Of a stretch of DNA of 64,000 bases, positions 54,655-64,000 are shown one piece after another. Position 1 is the first letter of the stretch. Every line of letters starts with the position of its first letter. A model generated the notes under the pieces. It worked only from the letters and a program-made list of their open reading frames with translations, ran no database searches and was not told where the DNA came from. This DNA is from Nelumbo lutea (Eukaryota; Streptophyta; Magnoliopsida; Proteales; Nelumbonaceae): positions 15,620,499 to 15,684,498 of the forward strand of contig JAKGHH010000006.1 in assembly GCA_022828595.1 (NCBI GenBank), written 5' to 3'. The translations under genes were made by a program, and so were the position numbers.

Positions 54655-55581
54655 ACTTTTGTTTGGGTGGTGCCTGAGCCGGCCAAAGCCACCACGTGTT
54701 AGTCTCTATGGCCGACCTCCTCAAACCACATCAGCACACCTACTTCAGGAGACATGCTTCGCGGGGGAAAAGGGAACCTCCAGGGAACATTGGCAAACGA
54801 CCTCATTCCGACAATCCCGCGGACCTCATCTGACTACAACACAAATGTTTGACTATATAAAGGCATCTCCCCCTCAAGTTAAAGGACTTTGGACTCTCAA
54901 CCTACTTCAGCATCCCTTGCATTCACCGCAGTCTGAACTAGTTTGTTCTCCTCAGCTCATCTTGACAAATCTTCTATCTCCCTAAATGACTTGAGCATTG
55001 GAATGCCTAAGAACACTTCCAATTGCTCTGGAGCATGTTCCCCATCTTAGGGATCCCGCTTACAATGCAACTACCCTCTGCGGGAGGCTCAGCCACAAGC
55101 CCAGGTTGACCCCGTCCAATTCAATGCCCTGTAACAAAAGTTTGACCGCATAATCATGATGATGAAAGCACTGGGGCAATATGAACAAGTCCCCCAACTT
55201 ACTCTCCCATCCATGTAGGTGCCCACGACAATTGATCCTTGGACTGAGGACCCAAAAAGGTGCCCTATAGAACAACCGAAGACTAGGATAGAGAATTAGC
55301 CACCCCAGCCATCTTAGAAGTCCAACTCCCAACCCCGGATCTAAGCCAACGACAGTCACACTCAGTCCCACCATGCCAATGCTCGACTCCCCGCCAAAGA
55401 ATGGCTCAGCCAACACTCACACTAGCCACCACTGATCTAGCTAACCGAGTCCAGCTCCGTCTGATACTGATGAGTAGCACCCATGATAGAGAAATTGACA
55501 AACGTCGGTTAGGCTGAACAGAATGTGGAGATCAGGAGTCTATGGGAAAGACTAGATGAGCTAGAGCACAACCAAGTAGAC
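54655..55581 (+). pseudogene. Tat-type Ty3/gypsy LTR and gag-start remnant
   Basis: A GC-rich stretch with a TATA box (ACTATATAAAGGC, about 54851-54863) and a CT-rich following part resembles an LTR. From about 55060, plus-strand fragments such as APKKVPYRTTED-like and ATTDLANRVQLRLILMSSTH (55435-55490, broken) resemble the charged N-terminal region of Tat-type Gag. It is interrupted at 55581 by copia E and probably continues at 63908-64000. Degenerate, with no usable frame. Confidence 0.45.
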
Positions 55582-57516
55582 TGTTAGACAATTGTATGCC
55601 CTTAGCTCCAATCAAAATGATGTACATTATGAATTTATTGTAAATGAATAAAGTACATATTTGATTCATGTTCCTGTGGTGTATTTCTGTGTAATACCCT
55701 TAAACTGGACACTTATGAGACTCGTGTTAGTTTAGAATGTTCATAGCCATTGGGTAAGTCTGGGGAGATTTATCCTGCCAAGGCTGACACTGGTGTGCTG
55801 CCAAATGTTGGGGTGGCCTGTCTCAACCGCTAGGGTGAGACCCAAGGCACATGCAGTGTAGGATTAATTGAATCTTTGAACCAGACCAGATTTTCAGGAT
55901 TGCCCTGGACCTTGGAGACTGATGGGAAAAACTGGAAAGTTACACCTAACCCCTAGACTCGATTATGAAACTACACTAGGTGTTGGATTGGGCTGTCTTT
56001 GATATGCCAATCAGTGAGATCCTTAGTGGGGGTCAAAACCTAGGTATGTTGGGACAATCTGAGAATTCATTTGAGTGGGTGATCATAGTGACAGGATTAG
56101 CCCCTTTGTCGGACAAAGGTAATGATCGGGGATGCACTCTCTTTGATGGAAACCAAGACTGCCGGTAGTCGATTTCAATTGTTGAGATTTGTTTTGCAAA
56201 ATATGTTTTATATGAGATATAAAAGTATATATATTATGGTTTCCAAACATTTGCAAAAAGGTTTTAATTTCCGGGATCCATGTGAGTAGAGAGTACAACA
56301 CTGTTCCTTATAGCCGAGGGAGAGGTCCTCTCTTGTCGGGCAGTGTTTGATCATTATGGGTTGAGATGTTAAGTGTAAGACTATTGAGGGTAATACCTGA
56401 TGGGCTAATATTGCATCTGCCTACAGTCCCTGGGTGTTACAAGGTGGCTTGGCCCAGGGACCACTTAGGGTAAGTATTGGGCCCATAGAGCCCATGTGAT
56501 GGGTTTCAGGGGGTGCACTGTCCATAATAGTGTATTCGGCCAGGCCTTGTAACAAAGGTTGGGCTGAACCCATGTGACTAATGTGTAGATCAATGTTTGG
56601 GTCCCACTCCATACAAGGAAGCCCAACTGGGTAGCAGTTTGGAAGGCTAAGTGAGCATATAACCTTAATGGGCCTAAAGCCCATTTCGAACTGGGCTAAT
56701 TTGATCAGTTAAATAAGGGGCGAATTCTGAGATTGGATTAGCAGATGGGATAGGGTCTTAACCCTATCCACTCAAAGAGTCCAAATCTAAATGTGATTCA
56801 GATATGGAAACCTCCTAATGAGATTAGGAGAAGGCTGATCTAATCTGCAGATAAGATAAGGGTTTACCCTTATCACTTAAAGGAATTCTGATCCAAATAT
56901 GATTTGGATCAGCAACTCCTAATGGGATTAGGAGTTGATCCCTTTAAAGTTATAAAAGGAGGGGGCGTCAGCCTTTAGGAGATATACATTCACATCCTCT
57001 TTAGAGCTGAAATCACAGAAGGAAGAATCAAGCAACCCTACGAAATTCTTTCTTGCCGCCCCCTTCCTGCCGTCGCCTCACTTGCCAGTTCGATCTCCAG
57101 TTAAGTGGGAGAAATCAAGATAGGATCTTGATATTAGTTTCTTGTGAAGTAACTAATAGGAAGTTGTGCTCATGTGCCATCCTGCTAATTCTTGCGAAGG
57201 ATTATGTTCTTGGGAAGAACACTGTTGATTCTGCTCCATCCTGCACTGCGCCATCTTCAATGGGAGCAGTCTTTGGATCCTTCCTTGGGCGTGAACTCCT
57301 TTGGGAGATATTATTTCTTCGTATCAAGTATATCCCTCTCCTACTGTTGTTGTTCTGATCTGGTTCAGTTCTTGGTTCAAGATTGATCATTGAAAAATAT
57401 GATTTTTCTAAAATAGGGAATACGATTCCCAATAGGATGGAGAGAAATTTTTTGAAATTCGCCCATTCTATTCTGCAAGATTTGGGTGTCCATACGATGG
57501 ATATCTCATCCCTTCA
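55582..57516 (+). repeat. 5' LTR of copia E (1935 bp)
   Basis: TGTTAGAC start and CTTCA end. Bases 55615-56759 have no counterpart in the 3' LTR. A TATA box lies at 56951-56958 (TATAAAAG). Two adjacent palindromes at about 56887-56940 (GATCCAAATA/TTTGGATC and CTCCTAATG/ATTAGGAG) are kept in both LTRs. Confidence 0.93.
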
Positions 57517-59287
57517 GTGGTATCAGACCCAGGTTCAAGTCTTGAACCGAATTGGATCAAATCTGAACCTATGCAAATGGGCAGAAGGCATTCTACCTGA
57601 TTTGCGTAGATATAAGGTTTTTCTGGAAAATTTGTTTCTAGTTGACGGGCGATTAATCTGGAATTAAGTTTTATAAATCTGATTATTATTTAGAATTGTT
57701 CTTTATGATTTTCTTGATTTATGGGTTGTTCGTACACATGGAGATCAAAATCTTGTTTGGCCCAGGGAACCTGTGATTTTGCAATTTCTTGATTATTTTT
57801 TTACATTTGGTCTGTAAAATAATTTTTTGTTATTTTTAGACTAAATGTATAGGCATTCGATCTGATGTAATAGAAATTAGGTTTTCTATTTATTTTTATT
57901 TTGGATCAAAGATGGCGGCGCAAAGAAGGAGATTTCGTAGATGGGAGAATCGCTATCTATGAATTGCAGTTTATGAAACTGCAAACTGTGATCTAACCTC
58001 TGTTTTGCAGGATGGATTGTGCGAACAACCCTATCTGGCTAATTCTTGAATTTCTTTTATCAGTATTTAATTTCAAATTAATTTCTTGAATTAAATATTT
58101 AATTAAAGATCAAACCCTAAACCCATTCGAACCAAATTGGTCCAAATTGGTTGGACCGAATTTAGGGTTCAATCAAGGCTGAATGTCAGCCCTATTTTTC
58201 CCACTAATGGGCCTAAGGATTGATAATTAATTGAATACTTAATTTGGCCCAACTTGTAAAGGCCCAGTTTTAATTTGTTCAAACTGCTAAAAGCCCATTT
58301 CGCAGATAAAGCTATATGGACCAAATTGTTCAACCCTAACTTCGACCCGTATACCTAGATAATTTTAATGGTTAATATTATGGGATTTAAAATGGGTTTT
58401 ACAGATATTAATTGATTGGATCAATTCTTCCCTGCATTTGATGTATGGATGTGTGATGTGCAACATTCATGGGCCATAAGTGCTTGGCCCATGCTAATTC
58501 GATAGTGGCTCTTGCGCACACCATGGCTGAATGCACATCATTGCCATTGTGTCTCTACTGGTCATTGGATGACCTCCCTCAGTGATGGGCTCCACACCTC
58601 CTGAAGAGGATACGTGCGGAACCCTAGCCGATTTGGGCCCACCAAAATCTGGCTTTATGAAAGTCAGTGGGAGCCACTTTGGTTTGACCTAAATCAAACT
58701 AGGGCATAATCATTTGTTCCCTCTAGCAAATATGAGTGCATGTGATAGGGAGATTCATGTGATGAACTCTCTAAAGGCCTTCCATCATTATCATGAGGAT
58801 GGGTCATTCAGTAATGAGGAAACGCACAAGAAAATGGGCTATCCATTTGCTGTTGGGCTTATCCGAGTGTTTCATAAGATGATAGGGGCGTCATAGACCG
58901 ATGTGGGAGGGGCTTCACCAGAAAATGTGAACTCTCTCATGATACCTTGGCATTCACGAATATGATGGGTGAGCACTCACTAGACAGAAAGTTTACCTGA
59001 AAACGGGTCTGAACCTTGTCTGACAGAGGCCAAAGGGAAAACTCATATGATGAGTGGATATGATCCTTCACAAAAGGTGGTGGAGTTTTGCAGCTGAAAC
59101 AGTTGGCTCCATGCACCCTATGTGGTTTCCCACATTTTCAGAGACAAGTCATTGTCTCCATGACTGAGATGGGAGGGAAATCTCAAAGATGAACAAATGG
59201 AAATGGAACATAGATCAAAAGTCATATCTATGTAATGAACATAAATCAAATTAGGTTGTGGACTAATGTTTGTTGTTTTACCAGAAA
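57517..59287. other. Long untranslated leader of copia E
   Basis: About 1.77 kb between the primer-binding site and the Gag ATG. No protein is recognised. Small open frames such as 58714-58896 have no family resemblance. It probably holds packaging signals. Confidence 0.55.
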
Positions 59288-60085
59288 ATGGCAAATGGAC
59301 AATTTGCAAAGCTTCTTGACGACAACAAGCTTAAGGGCCCGAACTATGCCGATTGGTACCGTAACCTCATGCTAGTCTTAACATCTGAAAAATTGGATAA
59401 GGTAGCTAAAAATCCTACCCTGGAGCGTCTGAGCGACCGAGCTTCTAAGGCCAGAAGGAGGGAATTCCAAGATTGGGAGGATAAAAACTACCTAGCCCGC
59501 TGCTATATCATTGCCACTCTAGACAATCCAATACAGAGGCAGTTCGATCAGATCGACTAGCCAAGGACATATTGGATAGTTTGAAGACAATGTACGAAGA
59601 GCAGAATCGTTCTACTTGGCAGAAGGTCTTGAAACTGTTCATGACTGCTCAAATGTCCAAGGGGCAACAGATTCATGACCATTGTCTTCAGATGATGGGT
59701 TACATCAACGAACTTGAAGCCCTTGGATCTAGGCTAGATCTTGGCACGCAAGTGGATGACATCCTTAACTCTTTGCCTCCTTCATTCAACCCATTCATAA
59801 TGAACTACAATATGAACAAGCTGAATGTTAGTGTCCAGGAACTCAACAACATGTTGCAGAGGACCGAGGATTTAATTAGGAAGGATGAGCCTATGACTAT
59901 GCTTGCTGAAGCTAGCAAATCAGACAAGAAAAAGAGGAAGGCAAATAAGTCTTAGAAGAAAGCTGCCAAACCCAAGAAGCAGAAGAAGGACAGGGCATCG
60001 GATGCGTGTCACTTCTACAAACTGACCAGCCACTAGAAGAGGAATTGTACTCAGTACCTGGAATCCAAGAAAGGTAATTTCGAAT
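59288..60085 (+). pseudogene. Copia E Gag
   Basis: Likely start at the ATG at 59288 (MANGQFAKLLDDNKLKGPNY). The first frame (to 59560) has the N-terminal Gag motif NYADWYRNLMLVLTSEKLD. After a stop and shift, 59572-59955 carries the capsid region (GQQIHDHCLQMMGYINELEA, LPPSFNPFIMNYNMNKLN) and a Lys-rich end. The zinc-knuckle area (ACHFYKLTSH, stop, KRNC; about 60004-60050) has lost one Cys and gained a stop. Confidence 0.82.
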
Positions 60086-61490
60086 CTTGTGTCATAGAAA
60101 CCAATTTATTGGTGGCTTCTGCGTCCCGGTGTATTAACTCTGGGGCTTCAACTCATGCGTGTAACTCACTGTAGGGGTTCAAGGTAAGCAGAAGACTGAA
60201 TGAAGGCGAAGTGATGCTCTACATGGGGACTTCTGCAAGTGTTGCAGCTACGGCAATAGGAACCGTAGAGTTATTTTTTAGAGAATGACCTATTGTACTT
60301 AAAGATTGTATTTTTGTGCAAAATCTAAAAAGAAATTTGATTTCTGTCTCAAAATTGTGTGCGGATGGATATTCTGTATTTTTCAGTAATACGATTACTA
60401 TTAAAAGAAACAATAGATTCATCGCATATGGGGAACTAGAGAACGATCTCTATGTTCTACATCATTTTCTAGAAACTAACATAACCAAAACTACGTTGGC
60501 TGATATCCCCAAGAAAAGAGTGCGTGATACAGTTAATCCCACATGCCTGTGGCATTACCGACTTGGCCATATCGGTATTGACTGAATCACAAGACTAATA
60601 AAGGATGGTCCTTTGGATTTTCTAACTGTAGAAGATCTTCCCACTTGTGAGCCTTGCCTTTAGGGTAAGATGATAAAGAGGCCATTTAACAGTAAGCCTG
60701 AAAGATGTACAAGCATGCTTGACCTTATACATACTGATGTATGTGGTCCCCTGAGTGTTAGGACCCGTAACTAGCACGCCTGATGTATGTGGTCCTCTGA
60801 ATCCTTTGAAAAGTTCAAAGAGTTTAGACAAGAGGTCGAGAAGCAGTTAGGGAGAGAAATTAAGGCCCTTCGATCATCGAGGTGGCGAGTATCTCTCTGA
60901 CGAATTCAGGGACTACTTGAAGGTCAACGGGATAGTATCACAGTTGGCTCCTCCTACTACACCACAACTTAATGGTGTTTCAGAGAGGAGGAATAAGACC
61001 TTACTGGATATGGTCCGGTCACTTCTCATCCATTCGGAGTTACCCATATCCTTTTGGGGATACGCATTAGAGACTGCGATATACATGCTGAACCGGGTTC
61101 TAACAAAATCAGTTTTGAAGACTCCCTATGAGCTTTGAACAGGAAAGAAACCAAGTGTACGACACTTGAAGGTTTGGGGTTGTCCGACACACATTAAAAG
61201 AATGAGTCCGAACAAATTGGAACCCAAGACCAATCGTTGCCTATTTGTAGGCTACCCAAAAGGCTCTGCAGGTTATCTATTCTATGATCCAAGTGAGCAG
61301 AAGGTGTTTTGCAGTCGAAATGCACAATTCTTAGAAAGTGATTACATCCTAGACAATCATCGTCTGGAAATCGTTCTTGATGAGGAGTTCTCGGATGCAG
61401 TGGGAGGTGTCCCACAAGTTCCAGTTAGTAACCAACCTATAAGATCTACTCGGGTATCCAGGCCATCAGTCCGTTTTGGCTATGACTAGG
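60086..61490 (+). pseudogene. Copia E protease and integrase
   Basis: The protease active site reads RCINSGASTHACNSL at about 60129-60172, with Asn where the catalytic Asp belongs. The frame 60316-60585 gives the second half (NLKRNLISVSKLCADGYSVF) and the pre-integrase region (LWHYRLGHIGID). HTDVCGPLSV at 60730-60760 should lead into the integrase core, but the first catalytic Asp region is deleted at a short direct repeat (about 60737 and 60781). The later part survives: [19 protein letters not shown] (60932-60990) and [19 protein letters not shown], then NKLEPKTNRCLFVGYPKGS. No active enzyme. Confidence 0.84.
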
Positions 61491-61501
61491 ATAGTTACCT
61501 G

Positions 61502-62616
61502 GTGGAAGCCTTGACTAGTGAAGATGATCCTGTGACTTATGCGGAAGCTATGTTGGACATAGACTCCCTTAAGTGGGTAGATGCCATGAGAGCTGAGATG
61601 AACTCAATGGAGACCAATGGAGTTTGGACTCTAGTAGATCCACCATCTGGGGTTAAAGCAATTAGATGCAAATGGATTTACAAAAGGAAGAAGGGCCCCG
61701 ATGGTAGGGTTGGGACCTACAAAGCTCGTTTGGTGGCGAAAGGGTACACTCAGAAAGAGGGCATCGATTATGAGGAAACATTTTCACCTGTGGCCATCCA
61801 TTAGGATCCTGCTAGCTGTAGCAGCATACCATGATTACGAGATTTGGCAAATGGATGTCAAAACTATGTTCCTGAATGGAGATCTTACTGAAGAAATCTA
61901 TATGCAACAGCCGCAAGGCTTCATCGTTGCGGGTCAAGAACACATGGTATGTAAACTAAACAGATCCATATATGGACTTAAGCAAGCTTCTAGGAGTTGG
62001 AACATTCAATTTGACTCTACTGTCAAAACGTTTGACTTTGAGCAGAATTTGGATGAGCCCTGTGTTTATAGGAAGACTAGTGGGGACAAGGTTACGTTCT
62101 TGGTTCTGTATGTAGACGACATTCTACTCATTGGGAATGATGTAGGAATGTTGACTACGGTGAAAGTGTGGATTTCACAACAATTCTCCATGAAAGATCT
62201 TGGAGAAACCTTCCTATATACTAGGTCTTCGACTCTATAGAAATAAATCGAAGCGGATAATAGGATTATCCCAATCTGCTTACATTGACGAAATTTTCAA
62301 AAGATACAGCATGGAGAACTCCAAGAAGGGAAATGTTCCTTTCCGGTACAGAGTCACTCTCTCCAAGAAGATGTCTCCCAAGACCTCTCAGGAGATTGAG
62401 GGCATGAAGGACGTTCCCTATGCCTCAGCCGTAGGGAACATCATGTATGCCATGCTGTGCACTCATCCTGACATTGCTCAGGCAGTGAGTGTGGTAAGTA
62501 GATTTCAGGCCAACCCAGGGCAGGAGCACTGGACTGTTGTGAAAAACATACTTGAGTACCTTCGAAGGACAAAAGAGTTTTGTCTGGTATTCGATGGTAT
62601 CTCACTACAGATCTAG
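61502..62616 (+). pseudogene. Copia E reverse transcriptase
   Basis: Three overlapping frames. The first (61502-61804) has [35 protein letters not shown] and [20 protein letters not shown]. The second, entered near 61800, carries WQMDVKTMFLNGDLTEEIYM, SIYGLKQASRSWNIQF and the intact box FLVLYVDDILLIGND. The third (62200-62616) continues with LGLRLYRNKSKRIIGLSQSA and THPDIAQAVSVVSRF. The catalytic Asp pair is present, but two shifts and stops prevent expression. Confidence 0.88.
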
Positions 62617-63096
62617 GGGTATATTGATTCCGATTTCCAATTGGATCCAGATGATAGAAAGTCTACATCTGGGTATGTTTTCATGATAGGATCGTGTACT
62701 GTTTGATGGAAAAGCAGCAAACAGGGGTCCACGACAGACTCCACAACCGAAGCCGAATACATTGCCGCAAGTGAAGCTGCCAAGGAAGTCGTGTGGATGA
62801 AGAAGTTCATTCATGAATTGGGAGTAGTCCCATCCAGTACATCACCCATCCCGTTGTTGTGTGACAACAATGGAGCGATTGCTCAGGCAAAGGAGCCACG
62901 AGCCCACTCGAAGTCGAAGCACATCGAGAGGAAGTACCACGTACTATGGGAGATTGTTGGTAGAGGGGATGTCCCAATTCAGAAGGTAGCATCAACGGAG
63001 AATGTAGCAGACCCATTAACTAAGCCACTGACACAGAAAGTGTTTGAGAAACACGTGGAAAGTATGGGACTCCGGCTTGTACCAGATTGGACCTAA
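62617..63096 (+). pseudogene. Copia E RNase H
   Basis: Begins after a stop at 62614-62616 with DSDFQLDPDDRKSTSGYVF. One stop lies at 62704 (GSCTV, stop, WKSSKQGS). TTEAEYIAASEAAKEVVWMK, LLCDNNGAIAQAKEPRAHSK and VADPLTKPLTQKVFEKH follow. The frame ends with TAA at 63094-63096, 15 bp before the 3' LTR. The usual copia order is thus complete. Confidence 0.88.
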
Positions 63097-63110
63097 GTGC
63101 AAGTGGGAGC

Positions 63111-63907
63111 TGTTAGACAGTTGTATGCCCTTTGCTCCGATCAGATCTAGAAACCCTATCCACTTAGAGAGTCCATATCTAAATATGATTCAGATCTAGA
63201 AACCTCCTAATAAGATTAGGAGAAGGCTGATCTAATCTGCAGATAAGATAAGGGTTTACCCTTATCTTTTAAAGGAATTCTGATCCAAATATGATTTGGA
63301 TCAGCAACTCCTAATGGGATTAGGAGCTGATCCTTTTAAAGTTATAAAGGGAGGAGGGGGTGGTAGCCTTTAGGAGATATACATTCACATCCTCTTCAGA
63401 GCTGAAATCACAGAAGGAAGAATCAAGCAACCCTGCGAAATTCTTTCTTGTCGCCTCCTTCCTGCCGTTGCCTCACCTGCCAGTTCGATCTCCAGTTAAG
63501 TGGGAGAAATCAAGATTGGATCTTTATATCAATTTCTTGTGAAGGAACTGATAGAAAGTTGTGCTCGTGTCGTCCTACTAATTCTTGCGAAGGATTAGGT
63601 TCTTGTGAAGAACACTACTGATTTTGCTCCATCCTGCACTGCACCATCTTCAATGGGAGTAGTCTTTGAATTATTCCTTGGGCATGAACACCTTTGTTGG
63701 GAGATTATTTCTCCGTATCAAGTATATTCCTCTCCTATTGTGTTTGTTCTGATTTGGTTCGGTTCTTTGTTCAAAATTGATAAAAAAATATGATTTTTCC
63801 AAAATAGGGAATACGATTCCTAGTAGGATGGAGAGATTTTTTTTGAAATTCGCCAATTCTATTCCGCAAGATTCGGGCATACATACGATGGATATCTCTT
63901 CCCTTCA
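63111..63907 (+). repeat. 3' LTR of copia E (797 bp)
   Basis: Same start and end as the 5' LTR but lacking the equivalent of 55615-56759. The joint lies at about 63144-63152 (GATCTAGA). The remainder aligns throughout with scattered substitutions. Confidence 0.93.
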
Positions 63908-64000
63908 TAGACTGCAACGTGGTCCCTCTGATAACCCATCCCCGTGGAGCCGCACCTTGCCAAAAAGCTGATCTTTGCACAAGAGGTCGTGGACGATCTC
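63908..64000 (+). pseudogene. Tat-type remnant resumes after copia E
   Basis: Starts with the second TAGAC copy. By position it should continue the broken gag interrupted at 55581. Too short and degraded for a domain call. It runs off the window. Confidence 0.35.

Larger units (their letters stand above)
55582..63907 (+). mobile_element. Ty1/copia element E, sense
   Basis: An 8326-bp element with a perfect 5-bp target duplication TAGAC (55577-55581 and 63908-63912). Order: long 5' LTR, primer-binding site TGGTATCAGACCC (57518-57530), a 1.77-kb leader, gag, protease, integrase, reverse transcriptase, RNase H, purine tract (AAGTGGGAG, 63101-63109) and a short 3' LTR. Many frame breaks are present. 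Confidence 0.95.

Noticed and set aside
55060..55416. 118-codon minus frame
   Set aside because: It lies opposite degraded Tat-type sequence and resembles no protein.
1..64000. Integrated plant pararetrovirus or other viral sequence
   Set aside because: All reverse transcriptase regions are in copia, gypsy or LINE context. No movement or coat protein signals were seen.

Overview
This is nuclear DNA of a flowering plant. The evidence is one intact multi-exon host gene with GT-AG introns and a probable plastid targeting region, plus layered plant transposable elements: Ty1/copia, Ty3/gypsy of several lineages, LINE, SINE, hAT and Mutator-like. Long introns and dispersed LTR elements suggest a medium or large genome, probably non-grass. 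The species cannot be named from the sequence. No tRNA, rRNA, CRISPR array or bacterial-type operon was seen.

Layout. Bases 1-7250 hold decayed Ty3/gypsy sequence: a minus-strand Gag/protease remnant and two LTR-like arms in inverted orientation, with a dead hAT transposon between them. Bases 7691-10925 carry a decayed plus-strand Tat-type gag-pol that lacks RNase H and most of integrase. Its probable antisense accessory protein lies on the minus strand in two pieces, 11703-12224 (coiled coil) and 18375-19294 (Transposase_28-like domain). They are separated by about 5 kb bounded by direct repeats (12821-13509 and 17590-18139) that contains a higher-order minisatellite. Bases 20319-20970 hold a glycosyl hydrolase family 1 pseudogene fragment. 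A second dead hAT element (about 21184-25790) carries a nested Mutator-like element (22468-23863). A second element of that family (26631-28282) ends 212 bp before the start codon of the host gene.

The host gene (28495-52190, plus strand, 13 coding exons, 355 residues) encodes the plastid SDR39U1-type epimerase-family protein known in Arabidopsis as GIANT CHLOROPLAST 1/SulA. All 12 introns are GT-AG and the reading phase is kept throughout. Intron 2 holds a hAT MITE, intron 3 holds LINE pieces, and intron 9 has grown to 14.6 kb. Intron 9 contains a gag-only Ty3/gypsy element (36392-38438) and, separately, a MITE (termini at 38663 and 50432) that itself received a minus-strand copia (38836-44471) and a plus-strand copia (44660-50353). 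Exact target-site duplications support every one of these insertions.

Downstream of the gene are a hAT-like GC-rich element with a nested MITE, a SINE, and a Tat-type remnant split by an 8.3-kb copia element (55582-63907) whose two LTRs differ in length by 1.1 kb. I found no new biochemical system. The most informative signals are the datable nested insertions in a still-intact gene, the two Mutator-like elements with shared ends but different interiors, and the higher-order minisatellite.
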